From assembly GCF_900172295.1 (NCBI RefSeq), contig NZ_FWFL01000013.1, positions 1 to 57,417 of the forward strand: DNA of 57,417 nt. The letters run 5' to 3'. Below, piece by piece: positions 45,900 to 54,083 of this stretch. Position numbers and translations under genes: made by a program. The DNA comes from Roseovarius litorisediminis. Its GTDB lineage: Bacteria > Pseudomonadota > Alphaproteobacteria > Rhodobacterales > Rhodobacteraceae. The notes beneath the pieces were generated by a model. That model saw only the letters and a list, made by a program, of their open reading frames with translations, did not search any database and was not told the DNA's origin. Position 1 is the first letter of the stretch. Each line of letters starts with the position of its first letter.

Positions 45900-46309
45900 T
45901 GCACCGCCCATCGTCCCCAGAAGAACGGTTGGTCACTGCGATAATCATGCAGGCCTATCGCGACCTTTTTACCCCTGTCCGAGACGCGGCCAGCCCGTCG
46001 ATTGTCACACAGTTAGATCAGGATCAGGCAATATATTTTCTTACGGACACCCATGGACGGTTCGCCCGACACCGCAACTCCTTGTGCAGCCTGATCGGTT
46101 GGGACGGTGATGTTCTGGCCGAACGCATTCGTGCGATGATGGATGGCGACGATTTCACCCATCCCAACGGCGAGCCATCACCCGACAGCCTCAAGCGACA
46201 CGCGGACGCCGCCGAGCGTGTACGGGCGCGGTATCGCCACCTTAAAAAACCGCGCGACAAAGGCAAAACACCTGCTTCTCCGGTCGGCAATCTGATCGCT
46301 GCCGAATAA
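45899..46309 (+). CDS. Hypothetical protein, 136 residues
   Basis: Starts on the stop of the preceding gene. It is mostly helical, with a basic C-terminal region (RVRARYRHLKKPRDKGK). No family is recognised. A strong rho-independent-type hairpin stands about 50 bases after the stop, which splits this pair from the later packaging genes. Confidence 0.6.
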   Translation: MHRPSSPEERLVTAIIMQAYRDLFTPVRDAASPSIVTQLDQDQAIYFLTDTHGRFARHRNSLCSLIGWDGDVLAERIRAMMDGDDFTHPNGEPSPDSLKRHADAAERVRARYRHLKKPRDKGKTPASPVGNLIAAE

Positions 46310-46357
46310 ATTCAATTTGAGCGCATCGGTGCGTCGCCTTTTGATGTCCAATCAAAC

Positions 46358-46390
46358 AAAGAGCGATGGCGCACCACGGCATCGCTCTTT
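46358..46390 (+). terminator. Strong stem-loop before the packaging genes
   Basis: AAAGAGCGATG (46358-46368) pairs perfectly with CATCGCTCTTT (46380-46390) over an 11-base loop, and the stem can extend by five more pairs with one bulged T. TTGTTT follows. It fits a terminator for the pair of small genes upstream. Confidence 0.75.
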
Positions 46391-46415
46391 TGTTTGGACA
46401 GAAAAGGAATGACCA

Positions 46416-47006
46416 ATGCCCGACGATACAACGGCTGCCCTGCAAGCCCTCATCAAGCAGGTTGAAACGCTCACAACTACCGTCACAGATCAGCAAAAGC
46501 GGATGGACAGCCTGCACGACTTCAACGGTCGCGTACTGGACGAGAAAAAGGACATGCAGCGCCAGCTTGAACAGCAAGCCGCCTCCGACAAGAAGTGGGC
46601 GGACATGGGTTACGAACGCGCGCCCGATGGCAACTACTATCCGAAAGGAACAACCCCCAAACACAGCCTGACGCGTGAAGAAGCCCGCGACCCACAGAAG
46701 TATCGCGCAGCAAAAGCAGCAGCGGAAAAGGCTGGTGCGACACTCACAATCACCGATCCCAATAAGCCCGAAGACGCCCACCATCGTGGTCGCCCGGAAG
46801 TGGACACATCCCATTCAACCACCCTCGTCAAAGACGACGATCAACGGGTCGCCTATATGCGCCGTGATGTGATGGGATCAGACGCTACCCAGTATCGGAA
46901 GCTGCGCGCGGACGGGTTCACTGTGCAATCGTGGGACCAGCCCGATGACCTGCCGCAGCACATGCAGGCGAAACTCGTGGAAATGGAAAAAGCCCATGAC
47001 GCCTGA
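46416..47006 (+). CDS. Coiled-coil hypothetical protein, 196 residues
   Basis: Residues 5-60 are a strong coiled coil (LQALIKQVETLTTTV..., LDEKKDMQRQLEQQ). A middle basic stretch (EEARDPQKYRAAKAAAEKAG) follows, then a tail with YMRRDVMGSDATQYRKLRADG. AAAGGAATG precedes the ATG. Small coiled-coil proteins before terminase are common in phages, for example scaffold-like or adaptor proteins, but I cannot assign one. It overlaps the next gene by 11 bases. Confidence 0.6.
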   Translation: MPDDTTAALQALIKQVETLTTTVTDQQKRMDSLHDFNGRVLDEKKDMQRQLEQQAASDKKWADMGYERAPDGNYYPKGTTPKHSLTREEARDPQKYRAAKAAAEKAGATLTITDPNKPEDAHHRGRPEVDTSHSTTLVKDDDQRVAYMRRDVMGSDATQYRKLRADGFTVQSWDQPDDLPQHMQAKLVEMEKAHDA

Positions 47007-47385
47007 GGATCGTGCAACCTTGGAATGGGCCTATCGCGTCGGGCTGGGTTTTTCCGCTGAGGACGAAGTGGTCGTTCTGCGCGACTTGAGCATTATCATC
47101 CCCAGCGAGCGCATGACGTTGGACCCGTCAAGCAGCCCGCATGATGCACTTTTGGTCGCCCTTGCACAGGCGATGAAGCTCCACCTGACCGGCGTCAATT
47201 TTGGCAAGTTGCGCCTCGATCTCATCGCGGCTGGCATGGGGAAAGAGGCGGCAAATAGCGTTCATGATCATTTGGTAGATATCTCCGTTGAGGAATGGGA
47301 TCGGCTGCGAGAGCGGATCAATTGGTACGGCGACGATAACGGCGACCCCATCGCCGCCTCAACCAAAGCATCAGGAGACACCTGA
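46996..47385 (+). CDS. Hypothetical protein, 129 residues
   Basis: Start at ATG 46996 inside the previous gene. The protein is helical and acidic, with no recognised family. Its stop lies one base before the terminase small-subunit-like gene. Confidence 0.6.
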   Translation: MTPEDRATLEWAYRVGLGFSAEDEVVVLRDLSIIIPSERMTLDPSSSPHDALLVALAQAMKLHLTGVNFGKLRLDLIAAGMGKEAANSVHDHLVDISVEEWDRLRERINWYGDDNGDPIAASTKASGDT

Positions 47386-47386
47386 T

Positions 47387-47974
47387 ATGGCCGGGAACAA
47401 AGGCTCTGGACGCCGCGCTGTAATCGATATGCGCCCGGACAAGAACGAGATCGTGAAAATGATCATCAAGCGCGAACTCGGGACGCCGGACAGCATCCCA
47501 TATGGGGACATTGCCAGGCGCATCGGCGTCAATTTCACCACCATCGAACGTTATCGCAAAGACAAGATCACGGAGGAAATGCGCCGGAAAGTCATGGCCG
47601 ATCTGAGGGTCCAAGATGCGGAGGCAGACACTGCCATTCTCAACGAAGATCGCATGGACGTTGGGCGCACCTATGACAGCCTCGCGCGCCGGGTTGAGAA
47701 GCTGATCACGAAGGCCGAGGAAAATGAAGACGATGGGTTTGCGCTTGCCGCGATGGAGGGACTCAGAAAAATCCTTCGCGACATCGCCACGATGCACGGC
47801 AAAATGAGTCAGGAATTGACCGTCACCCAGTCTCTCGCCACCTCCCCTGAGTGGGTAACCGTCAAAAATATTCTTCGCGCCGTCTGCGACGAGGTGCCGG
47901 AAGCACGCGAACCGCTACTTCGGCACATGCGCCACAACGTCCTTTCGGTCACGAAAGAGGAGTCGATCCTATGA
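47387..47974 (+). CDS. Terminase small-subunit-like DNA-binding protein
   Basis: A 195-residue protein. An N-terminal basic segment (GNKGSGRRA) leads into a helix-turn-helix IPYGDIARRIGVNFTTIERYRK at about 42-63, followed by long helices and a C-terminal segment rich in hydrophobic residues. HTH plus oligomerisation helix plus location just before TerL is the layout of terminase small subunits, which choose the DNA to be packaged. The identification is by architecture and order, not by sequence match. GGAGACACC precedes the start. Confidence 0.55.
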   Translation: MAGNKGSGRRAVIDMRPDKNEIVKMIIKRELGTPDSIPYGDIARRIGVNFTTIERYRKDKITEEMRRKVMADLRVQDAEADTAILNEDRMDVGRTYDSLARRVEKLITKAEENEDDGFALAAMEGLRKILRDIATMHGKMSQELTVTQSLATSPEWVTVKNILRAVCDEVPEAREPLLRHMRHNVLSVTKEESIL

Positions 47975-48186
47975 CCCATCGCGATTTTGAAGGCTGGGAC
48001 GAATACAACCGCCGCTTCACAGCAGCCACTGAAGCGGGTCATCCCGAATGGGTGCGACTTGCCGCAACCAACAAAGAAGCAAATGGCGAACGTCCGTACT
48101 TCACAGGCCGGGAGTGCAAACACGGGCACATTTCGCCACGATACAAAAGCAGCAAGTGCATGGTGTGCGGACTCCATGGCCTTTGA
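47971..48186 (+). CDS. Small zinc-ribbon-like protein
   Basis: A 71-residue protein that overlaps the previous gene by ATGA. Its C-terminal half has CKHGHISPRYKSSKCMVCG, a Cys-His-Cys-Cys set that fits a zinc ribbon as seen at the N-terminus of phage HNH nucleases, but no HNH catalytic motif follows. It overlaps the terminase ATPase start by 11 bases. Confidence 0.6.
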   Translation: MTHRDFEGWDEYNRRFTAATEAGHPEWVRLAATNKEANGERPYFTGRECKHGHISPRYKSSKCMVCGLHGL

Positions 48187-48958
48187 TGCGCTTCTCCCTT
48201 GGTGTGAAGACCTAGAACGACAGCTCGACCCGGCCGCGCGGCTGGCACACTGGATCGGTCATGAACCCGACGCATGGCAGATCGAGGCGTTCACGACGAG
48301 GGCAACAGAGATTGCCCTACGTGTAGGACGACAGGCGGGTAAAACGTCTGTGCTGGCCGCGCGCTCGGTCGAAGAATTGCACATCCCGGAATCGCTGACC
48401 ATCTGCGTTGCCCCAGCAGAGCGGCAGGCCAAGATCATCGCCCGCGAAATTGGGCGGCAGTTGAAGCGGACGGATTTGGTGATAACGCGATCCACGTTGA
48501 CCGAACTCGAAATGTCGAACGGCGCGCGTGTCGTCGCGCTGCCGTCTACATCGGACACCATTCGCGGTTATCCGTCGGTGTCATGCCTGATCATTGACGA
48601 GTGCGCCTTTCTCCAAGGAGAGGGCGGTGGGGAAGACCTGATTGCGGGCGTCCTGCCGATGTTGACCACGCAAGGGCAGGTGTATTTTTCCAGCACTCCT
48701 GCGGGGAAAAACAACTTCTTCGCGAAGCTGTTTCTGGATGCGAAACCCGGTGATGGCGTGCACCGCATCGTCGTCAAAGGGACGGAAATCCCACGGTTGA
48801 AAGACAAAGTGGAGCGGATGCGTAGGACTCTTTCCGCGACGAAATTCCGCCAAGAAATCGAATGTGAACTCCTCTCTGATGGTCACGCGTATTTCGATCT
48901 CACAATCATCGAACAAGCGACAAGCACAAAGGAGGTTGCAATATGTCCGATATTCTAG
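48176..48958 (+). CDS. terL: Terminase large subunit, ATPase part
   Basis: This 260-residue protein is the packaging motor half of TerL. The Walker A-like motif is RVGRQAGKTSVLA at about 48-60, Walker B with catalytic Glu is CLIIDECAFL around 135, and the coupling motif is YFSSTPAGKNNFF around 165. The frame ends at ISPIF-type residues AICPIF just where the nuclease domain should start. The nuclease is encoded by the next gene in another frame, 16 bases of overlap. The motor domain appears complete, with no missing motif. Confidence 0.85.
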   Translation: MAFDALLPWCEDLERQLDPAARLAHWIGHEPDAWQIEAFTTRATEIALRVGRQAGKTSVLAARSVEELHIPESLTICVAPAERQAKIIAREIGRQLKRTDLVITRSTLTELEMSNGARVVALPSTSDTIRGYPSVSCLIIDECAFLQGEGGGEDLIAGVLPMLTTQGQVYFSSTPAGKNNFFAKLFLDAKPGDGVHRIVVKGTEIPRLKDKVERMRRTLSATKFRQEIECELLSDGHAYFDLTIIEQATSTKEVAICPIF

Positions 48959-49674
48959 AACCCCAACTCGACCTACACTTCTTGCCCAATGGTGAGGTGG
49001 TGAATGAGACAAACCAAGACCCCGCCATCCCGCGCGTCACCGGCTACCAACGCTATTGGGTGTCCGCTGACTTGGGTCAGGCTCATGACTGGAGTGCCGC
49101 CGTTGTTATCAAGGACCAAGCTTTGCCCATCGTTGACGACGGCAAGGTGATTATCGGGCCGCGTGAAAGGACGGTCGTTTATGCCGACCGCTTTCGCGGC
49201 GTTTCCTATGTCGATGTGGTCGATTACCTGATCCGCCTGCGCAACGCGCCGCCTTTCGGTGGCAAGTCGGAGTTGGCTATTGATGGAACATCAATTGGCC
49301 GCGTCGTCTCGGATTTGCTCTGGGATCAAAGCGTTGACCACAAAGCGGTACAAATGACGGGCGGTCAGGATTGGGCGAAGAAAGGCGCGCGGTATGTGAA
49401 TGCGGGCAAGACATTCATGATAGAAAACCTCGCCGTTCTGTTTGCCTCAGGAGACATCAAGTTCGCTGCTGACTGCCCTCTGCGCGACGAAATCGAAGCT
49501 GACCTTGCATCGTTCGCCACAACGACAACGGCGGCGGGCAATCAGATCATCACGCAGTCACGCTCCGAAGGCGGGCATGGGGACCTGGGTATCGCACTGA
49601 TCCTCGGCGGGTTTGCGTCACAATACTTGCACGCCGGTCTCCCCGTGCAACAATCCCTTCGCGGATGGTCCTAA
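48943..49674 (+). CDS. Terminase large subunit, nuclease part
   Basis: A 243-residue RNase H-fold nuclease, the C-terminal half of TerL as a separate gene. The three acidic positions appear as VSADLGQAHDWSA (about 42), ELAIDGTSIG (about 109) and GGHGDLGIAL (about 215). A canonical AAAGGAGG at 48928-48935 with 7 bases spacing precedes its ATG, so it is translated in its own right. It lies in a different frame from the ATPase gene. It should cut concatemeric DNA to start and end packaging. Confidence 0.82.
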   Translation: MSDILEPQLDLHFLPNGEVVNETNQDPAIPRVTGYQRYWVSADLGQAHDWSAAVVIKDQALPIVDDGKVIIGPRERTVVYADRFRGVSYVDVVDYLIRLRNAPPFGGKSELAIDGTSIGRVVSDLLWDQSVDHKAVQMTGGQDWAKKGARYVNAGKTFMIENLAVLFASGDIKFAADCPLRDEIEADLASFATTTTAAGNQIITQSRSEGGHGDLGIALILGGFASQYLHAGLPVQQSLRGWS

Positions 49675-49684
49675 GCACTTCCTT

Positions 49685-50095
49685 TTAAGCCCACTTTCCA
49701 AGTAACCCCACTTGCGGGCGGTCACCTGGTGGAATGCTGGCTGGCGAAAGAATGAAGATCATAACATTCATCTTCGCATTCGGATCGTTTGGGCAATTCT
49801 CGACCAGATCGAACAGTGAATTTGCCAATTCCGCGGCGGCAAAAACGTCGTTACAGCCCGACGCCTGAATTAACTCCATGCCGGGACCATCGCTTGCTAT
49901 TGGAAGACCGGGATAGGTATCTCTCAGCGCACCAATCATCGCAGCAAGTCGGGCATTAATGCCAAGCTGACGCTGCAATGCGTCGGGTTTCCGCGCAAGC
50001 GAGCGCAATTCATCGAAAGCAGAAACCAAAGTATTGGTGACGTCTGCGGCGGCATCGGTTTCTGGCGCTCGTCGCCGTTTGAACATACCAAACAT
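49685..50095 (-). CDS. Hypothetical protein, 136 residues
   Basis: Starts MFGMFKRRRAPET, has a helical centre and a hydrophobic segment KMNVMIFILSPAS near residue 108. No family is recognised. It is the last gene of the minus-strand operon, 35 bases after the helicase stop, and its stop lies 10 bases from the terminase nuclease stop (convergent). Confidence 0.55.
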   Translation of the reverse strand: MFGMFKRRRAPETDAAADVTNTLVSAFDELRSLARKPDALQRQLGINARLAAMIGALRDTYPGLPIASDGPGMELIQASGCNDVFAAAELANSLFDLVENCPNDPNAKMNVMIFILSPASIPPGDRPQVGLLGKWA

Positions 50096-50130
50096 CTGGA
50101 GCCCTCCTGGGGCTGATTTAACCGGGTTTG

Positions 50131-52077
50131 TTATGGCACGTTAACAGCAGCGGGTGCAGCGGGTGCCATATCTGCGATGAAGCGACTCGCCTGCAAGACA
50201 GCCGTTCCATAGTTGACATAGGCGGGCGCGATTCCGGCCTTCATCGCATCCGCAAGGGGCATTTCTTGCGCGTAGGTCAGGATCAGTGTTCCGGGCTTCC
50301 CATTAGCAGGGTCCGACTTGACACGCGTTATCCCGACAAAAAAGAGCCTGCGCTGTTCTTCATCGTAGTGCTGGCGTTCAAGAGGCGTTAGCACATTCTT
50401 TGGCGCTCTCGGCAGAAGTCCATTTACGCAGCCCGAGATGATAGTGACGGGTGAACTAAGACCTTTGCTCTTGTGCAAGCTCATAATTCGGACCTCTTGG
50501 ACGTCTGTCGGAATCTCCGGCTGGGTTATAGCCGCTACCAACTCGCCAACGAGTGAAGGGGCATCTATGGTCGGATCGGCCGCGATTACTGCTACGGCGA
50601 TCTCACGCAGTTCGCGCGTGTCTGCCTGCCCCGCTGGGAACAAGATATCCACGACTGAGGCCAAGTCGGGCAATGCCGTCAATGCACTCAGTTCCGCGAC
50701 GAGTGCGGTGAAGGCGGTTACGATTGGTCCGGTGTAGGGTAGGTGCAGAATACCAGCACTCAACTGACTGAAAACCTGCCACGGCGACATGCCGTTTGCT
50801 TCGCAGTGGTTCCTAACGCGCTTGTAACCCGCCGTATGGAAGTTGTTCCCATCCTTACCGACGAGCCAGCGAAGGGCGACTCGGTCATCCTGATTTGCAA
50901 AAAGTTTGAGCAGTGCGAAAGCCCGCTGTGCCTCCTCTTTTTCCAACTCAGACTCGGTATACTCTGAACGGGCGGGAACGCCGCCGGCAAGTAATGCCTC
51001 GTAGATCGGCGTACCGACTGCCCGACTTTGTGCAAGCACCAACACGTCGCCAGCAGGAGTGCCCGCAGCAAGCATCTGTTGGATTGTTGCCACGACTCCC
51101 GCCACTTCGGCGTTCAGGTTGGGATACTGGACGATACTGACGACCCCTGGACCTTTTGCCGCCAGCGGAACAAGCGAGCGTGGCACTGGGCGATGAACGT
51201 TGTGAGCGATGAGAGCGTTTGCCATATCGACCACGCGCGTCGGACAACGATGGCAATCGACAAGGCCGATATCGACTGCTCCGGCATTCACCACGAGCCA
51301 GTCACGGATTCCGTCCGGGTGGGCGTGCTTGAAACTGTAGATCGACTGATCATCGTCACCCACAATGCAAACATCAGCCGCATTCGAAAGCAGTTCAATA
51401 ATAGCCTGCTCGGCTTTGTTGAGGTCTTGGTATTCGTCCACTAGAATGTGGTTGAACTCGGCTCGTTCAGGCGCGCCGGGGTTGGTTGATAGGTACCGAT
51501 AGATTTCCGGGATCACTTCACCAATAAGCATAGCCTCGTGAAAGCCCAACCATCCCAGAAGGTCATACTGAAATATGGCATCCTCAGGTGAGGGTGCGTA
51601 GCCCGGTACTTGGTTGTTAAGCCGTGCCCATGCCCCCTCATACGCCTGCCGCCGGGCTTCGACTGCTTTCTTCCCGCCGTGCGCAGCCATTAAGTCGCAG
51701 ATCATCGCGTCCGACTCGAACTTGTTCAGAGGACGCGGGATGCGACCAGTTGCGGCAAGTACGTGGTTCCGCGTCAACATGCGCAAGGCGAGGCTGTGCA
51801 ACGTGTGAGCGTTCAGGGCATCGCAGCCGGGAACACCCATGCCGACCAGTTCTCGGTGCAGGTCTTGCGCTGCGACCCGCGTGAACGTCACTGGGAGAAT
51901 AAGGTCGGGCGCGACTCCAGTTTCCAGCAGGCGAGCGACCCGGCGCTTCATCGCATACGACTTACCTGTTCCAGGTCCCGCTACAACGCGAACGCGTGCA
52001 TTTGTCGTCGATGCAATGTTGTGTGCCGGTGTTCCCGGCGTTAATCCATCAAACCAAGCCAACCTATTGTTCCCCAA
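50131..52077 (-). CDS. UvrD/Rep-type SF1 helicase
   Basis: The 648-residue protein has the SF1A motifs: Q/Ia-type start, Walker A VVAGPGTGKSYAMKRR, motif Ia LPVTFTRVAAQDL, motif II ILVDEYQDLNKAEQ, motif III VGDDDQSIYSFKHA, motif V IMSLHKSKGLSSP and motif VI FFVGITRVK. It unwinds DNA in the 3'-5' direction by family analogy. Start is TTG 52077, without a strong ribosome site; no ATG fits better. A TGTTGCAGA-type motif lies 14 bases upstream. In this element it could act in replication, recombination or phage interference. Confidence 0.85.
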   Translation of the reverse strand: MGNNRLAWFDGLTPGTPAHNIASTTNARVRVVAGPGTGKSYAMKRRVARLLETGVAPDLILPVTFTRVAAQDLHRELVGMGVPGCDALNAHTLHSLALRMLTRNHVLAATGRIPRPLNKFESDAMICDLMAAHGGKKAVEARRQAYEGAWARLNNQVPGYAPSPEDAIFQYDLLGWLGFHEAMLIGEVIPEIYRYLSTNPGAPERAEFNHILVDEYQDLNKAEQAIIELLSNAADVCIVGDDDQSIYSFKHAHPDGIRDWLVVNAGAVDIGLVDCHRCPTRVVDMANALIAHNVHRPVPRSLVPLAAKGPGVVSIVQYPNLNAEVAGVVATIQQMLAAGTPAGDVLVLAQSRAVGTPIYEALLAGGVPARSEYTESELEKEEAQRAFALLKLFANQDDRVALRWLVGKDGNNFHTAGYKRVRNHCEANGMSPWQVFSQLSAGILHLPYTGPIVTAFTALVAELSALTALPDLASVVDILFPAGQADTRELREIAVAVIAADPTIDAPSLVGELVAAITQPEIPTDVQEVRIMSLHKSKGLSSPVTIISGCVNGLLPRAPKNVLTPLERQHYDEEQRRLFFVGITRVKSDPANGKPGTLILTYAQEMPLADAMKAGIAPAYVNYGTAVLQASRFIADMAPAAPAAVNVP

Positions 52078-52090
52078 AGCACCGAATGAT

Positions 52091-52099
52091 TCTGCAACA
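52091..52099. promoter_or_regulatory. TGTTGCAGA motif upstream of the helicase gene
   Basis: One copy, TCTGCAACA on the plus strand, lies in the 90-base gap between the 111-residue gene and the helicase, 14 bases upstream of the helicase start. It suggests a control point inside the operon. Confidence 0.45.
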
Positions 52100-52167
52100 C
52101 ATCTCTAAGTAGAGGCGGGCGAGGATTTTAGCAATGTCGAGAGAAAGTTGAGCGTAACACCAGGTGT

Positions 52168-52503
52168 TTATTCTGAGGCGTTCCCCAGCTTGGGTCCGAG
52201 ATACTGGATCGCCGCATCATTGTTGCCGCGACCCGCGATAGCAGCCGCGACTCGGCGCAGGTTGCGTTGAGTCACGGTCGCGCGGAAGCGAGCACCCACG
52301 GGCGGGTCGGGAAAACCTCCCGGATGATGGTAGACGTGGTAGAGTCGCGTCTCATCCTTAAAGCGCATCTTCCGCAGGAGCGGTTTGAGTTGCGAATAGA
52401 ACATGATCGTTTCGGCGGCGGTGTTGGGGTGATCCGAGAAAAGCTTCCAGAGGTCATTTTCATCCAATACGCCGTTCTCGGTATCCCATTCGATCTTGTT
52501 CAT
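52168..52503 (-). CDS. Hypothetical protein, 111 residues
   Basis: Starts MNKIEWDTENGVLDENDLWKLF. It is helical, with a basic centre and a YHVYHHPGGFPDPP loop. No family is recognised. It overlaps the preceding gene by 4 bases (ATGA), so the two are co-translated. Confidence 0.55.
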   Translation of the reverse strand: MNKIEWDTENGVLDENDLWKLFSDHPNTAAETIMFYSQLKPLLRKMRFKDETRLYHVYHHPGGFPDPPVGARFRATVTQRNLRRVAAAIAGRGNNDAAIQYLGPKLGNASE

Positions 52504-53132
52504 GGGGATGCCCTTGGGCTGGGCCTGACAGTCACCGGACGAAGCGGACGGATGCGGTTCGAAAAGTCGAGGCGATAGGTCTCGAATGCTTCCCGCACTC
52601 GTTCAATGATACGGGTGCGGGTTTCCTCGCGCGATGGGCGCTCGGGTGCCACGACCGCGCGGCGACATTTCAAGGTGACATAGACAAACTCGTCGTCTGC
52701 CTTGGTCTCATCCACAGCCCAGCCATCAGGTAGTTTTGCCGCGAGAGCCGCTTTCGCCTTCGCGATTTCGTCTGCCTTGGTCGGCGTATCGGCTGCCCGT
52801 AGAGCGGCTTGCTCCTTCGCGGCCATTGCCTCACACGCCGGAACTAGGACAGGGGCGATCTCGCCCGTCTCGTCGAACGTCTGAACCGCCTGCTTGATCT
52901 CGTCTCTGTTCGCCCGCAGGGACAGCAGCTTATTTCTTAAGGCTACAAGTTGCGACAACAGCTTCTTGCGGTCACGCTCAGCTTCCCTGATCTCGCTGTC
53001 CGCCTCTTGGATCGTAGTCGAGAAGAGGTCATCGAATGCCGGGTTGTGCTCGCCGGTCAGCAACCTTTGAATCTGCTGCTCGGGTGACTCGCCGTCTGGG
53101 TGATAGAAGAAGCCGTCGCGAATCTCACCCAT
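52500..53132 (-). CDS. Coiled-coil hypothetical protein, 210 residues
   Basis: Residues about 40-85 form a long coiled coil (EADSEIREAERDRKKLLSQL...), followed by an alanine-lysine-rich helix near 115-135 and a basic C-terminal tail. No family is recognised. It overlaps the upstream gene by 8 bases and the downstream gene by 4. Its coupling to a clamp-like protein and a helicase suggests a DNA-transaction adaptor. Confidence 0.55.
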   Translation of the reverse strand: MGEIRDGFFYHPDGESPEQQIQRLLTGEHNPAFDDLFSTTIQEADSEIREAERDRKKLLSQLVALRNKLLSLRANRDEIKQAVQTFDETGEIAPVLVPACEAMAAKEQAALRAADTPTKADEIAKAKAALAAKLPDGWAVDETKADDEFVYVTLKCRRAVVAPERPSREETRTRIIERVREAFETYRLDFSNRIRPLRPVTVRPSPRASP

Positions 53133-53901
53133 CGAACTGCCCCATTTCAGGAGTGTCCAACGTCGCCGTGCGCTCGATCAGCAGTCCCTTGCCATGGGCA
53201 TGGCGAAAGCAGACGGGCGAAATAGAGAAGTCGATCTCGTCGGCAATGCGGATCATGCCCAGGAACGCATGGCGGTCGAAACGCATAATGCGAGTGGCGT
53301 TGTTCAGGAAGGGGGCGGTGCTTTCGTGGGTCCACGTTTTGCCGTTGCTGCTCATCCGCGACACGGCCGACTGTCCATTGATGAACAGGTCTGCTGCCAA
53401 CTTCTTGTCGCCGTGCATCCGCCGCAAATCGCGCCGCGTCGTGTTCGTTACCTCAACCCCTTGGGTGAATGGTTGGTAGTGAGTAAACGCTTCATCTACC
53501 ATCTGTCGGTGCGTGCTGCCGGGTATCAAATTGTGCAGACGGACGAAGAATTCCTGTTCGTCTTGCCACCGAAAGCACAAATCGGTGCGGTGAACAAATA
53601 CCTCGGTAGGTGGTGCTCCGAAAGCTTCAAGCGTTCTGATCACATCAGGACTGAACCAGAAATCAGGAAGTTCCAGACTTCCCGCGTCATACTCAATGAC
53701 TAGGCTGGTGGTCAAAACGAATAGCTTGCCTGCAAGTAGCCCCACTTGCTTCTCGAAGTCCTTGCCGCGCGGCTTGACGAGGGGACGCAGGAAGGCGAGG
53801 CCGTTCACGAAGTCAGCGGACAGCGCGTAGCGATCACCGTTCACCGGAATTGGCGAGAGCGGGTGGCTATAGGGCCGCATGTTTTCGAGGCGCTGCAACA
53901 T
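53125..53901 (-). CDS. Possible sliding-clamp-like protein
   Basis: A 258-residue protein, the size of a two-domain clamp such as PCNA or phage gp45. I see no exact motif, but the order of strands resembles clamp domains: DFVNGLAFLRPLVKP as a first helix, AGKLFVLTTSLVIEY as paired strands, PTEVFVHRTDLCFRW and FFVRLHNLIPGSTH, like the strand pair that ends clamp domain 1. A second half repeats the plan, ending GKGLLIERTATLDTPEM. It is the first gene of the minus-strand operon. This call is tentative; an unrelated beta-rich protein is equally possible. Confidence 0.35.
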   Translation of the reverse strand: MLQRLENMRPYSHPLSPIPVNGDRYALSADFVNGLAFLRPLVKPRGKDFEKQVGLLAGKLFVLTTSLVIEYDAGSLELPDFWFSPDVIRTLEAFGAPPTEVFVHRTDLCFRWQDEQEFFVRLHNLIPGSTHRQMVDEAFTHYQPFTQGVEVTNTTRRDLRRMHGDKKLAADLFINGQSAVSRMSSNGKTWTHESTAPFLNNATRIMRFDRHAFLGMIRIADEIDFSISPVCFRHAHGKGLLIERTATLDTPEMGQFDG

Positions 53902-53965
53902 GCCTTCGGTGGATAAAGCCCTGATGTGTCAGGACTTAGGCGCGATCTTGGTGACAATGGGCGAC

Positions 53966-54016
53966 TCTGCAACATGTTTAAACGTCGAGAGCGCAATGTT
54001 GCAGAGTTGTTGCAGA
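53966..54016. promoter_or_regulatory. Right cluster of TGTTGCAGA motifs
   Basis: An inverted copy at 53966-53974 is followed by direct copies at 53997-54005 and 54008-54016, the same order as in the left cluster. It lies between the minus-strand operon start and the right repeat. A further 8-of-9 match overlaps the start codon of the clamp-like gene (53893-53900). Confidence 0.6.
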
Positions 54017-54083
54017 ATGATGGTCATCACCCGTGAGGATGATCTGCCAAAGTCGCCTAACATGTTGTGATTATTAGGTTTTT

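Noticed and set aside
50131..52077. Gabija defence system (GajB-like helicase)
   Set aside because: The helicase belongs to the right superfamily, but no OLD-family nuclease (GajA) gene is next to it.
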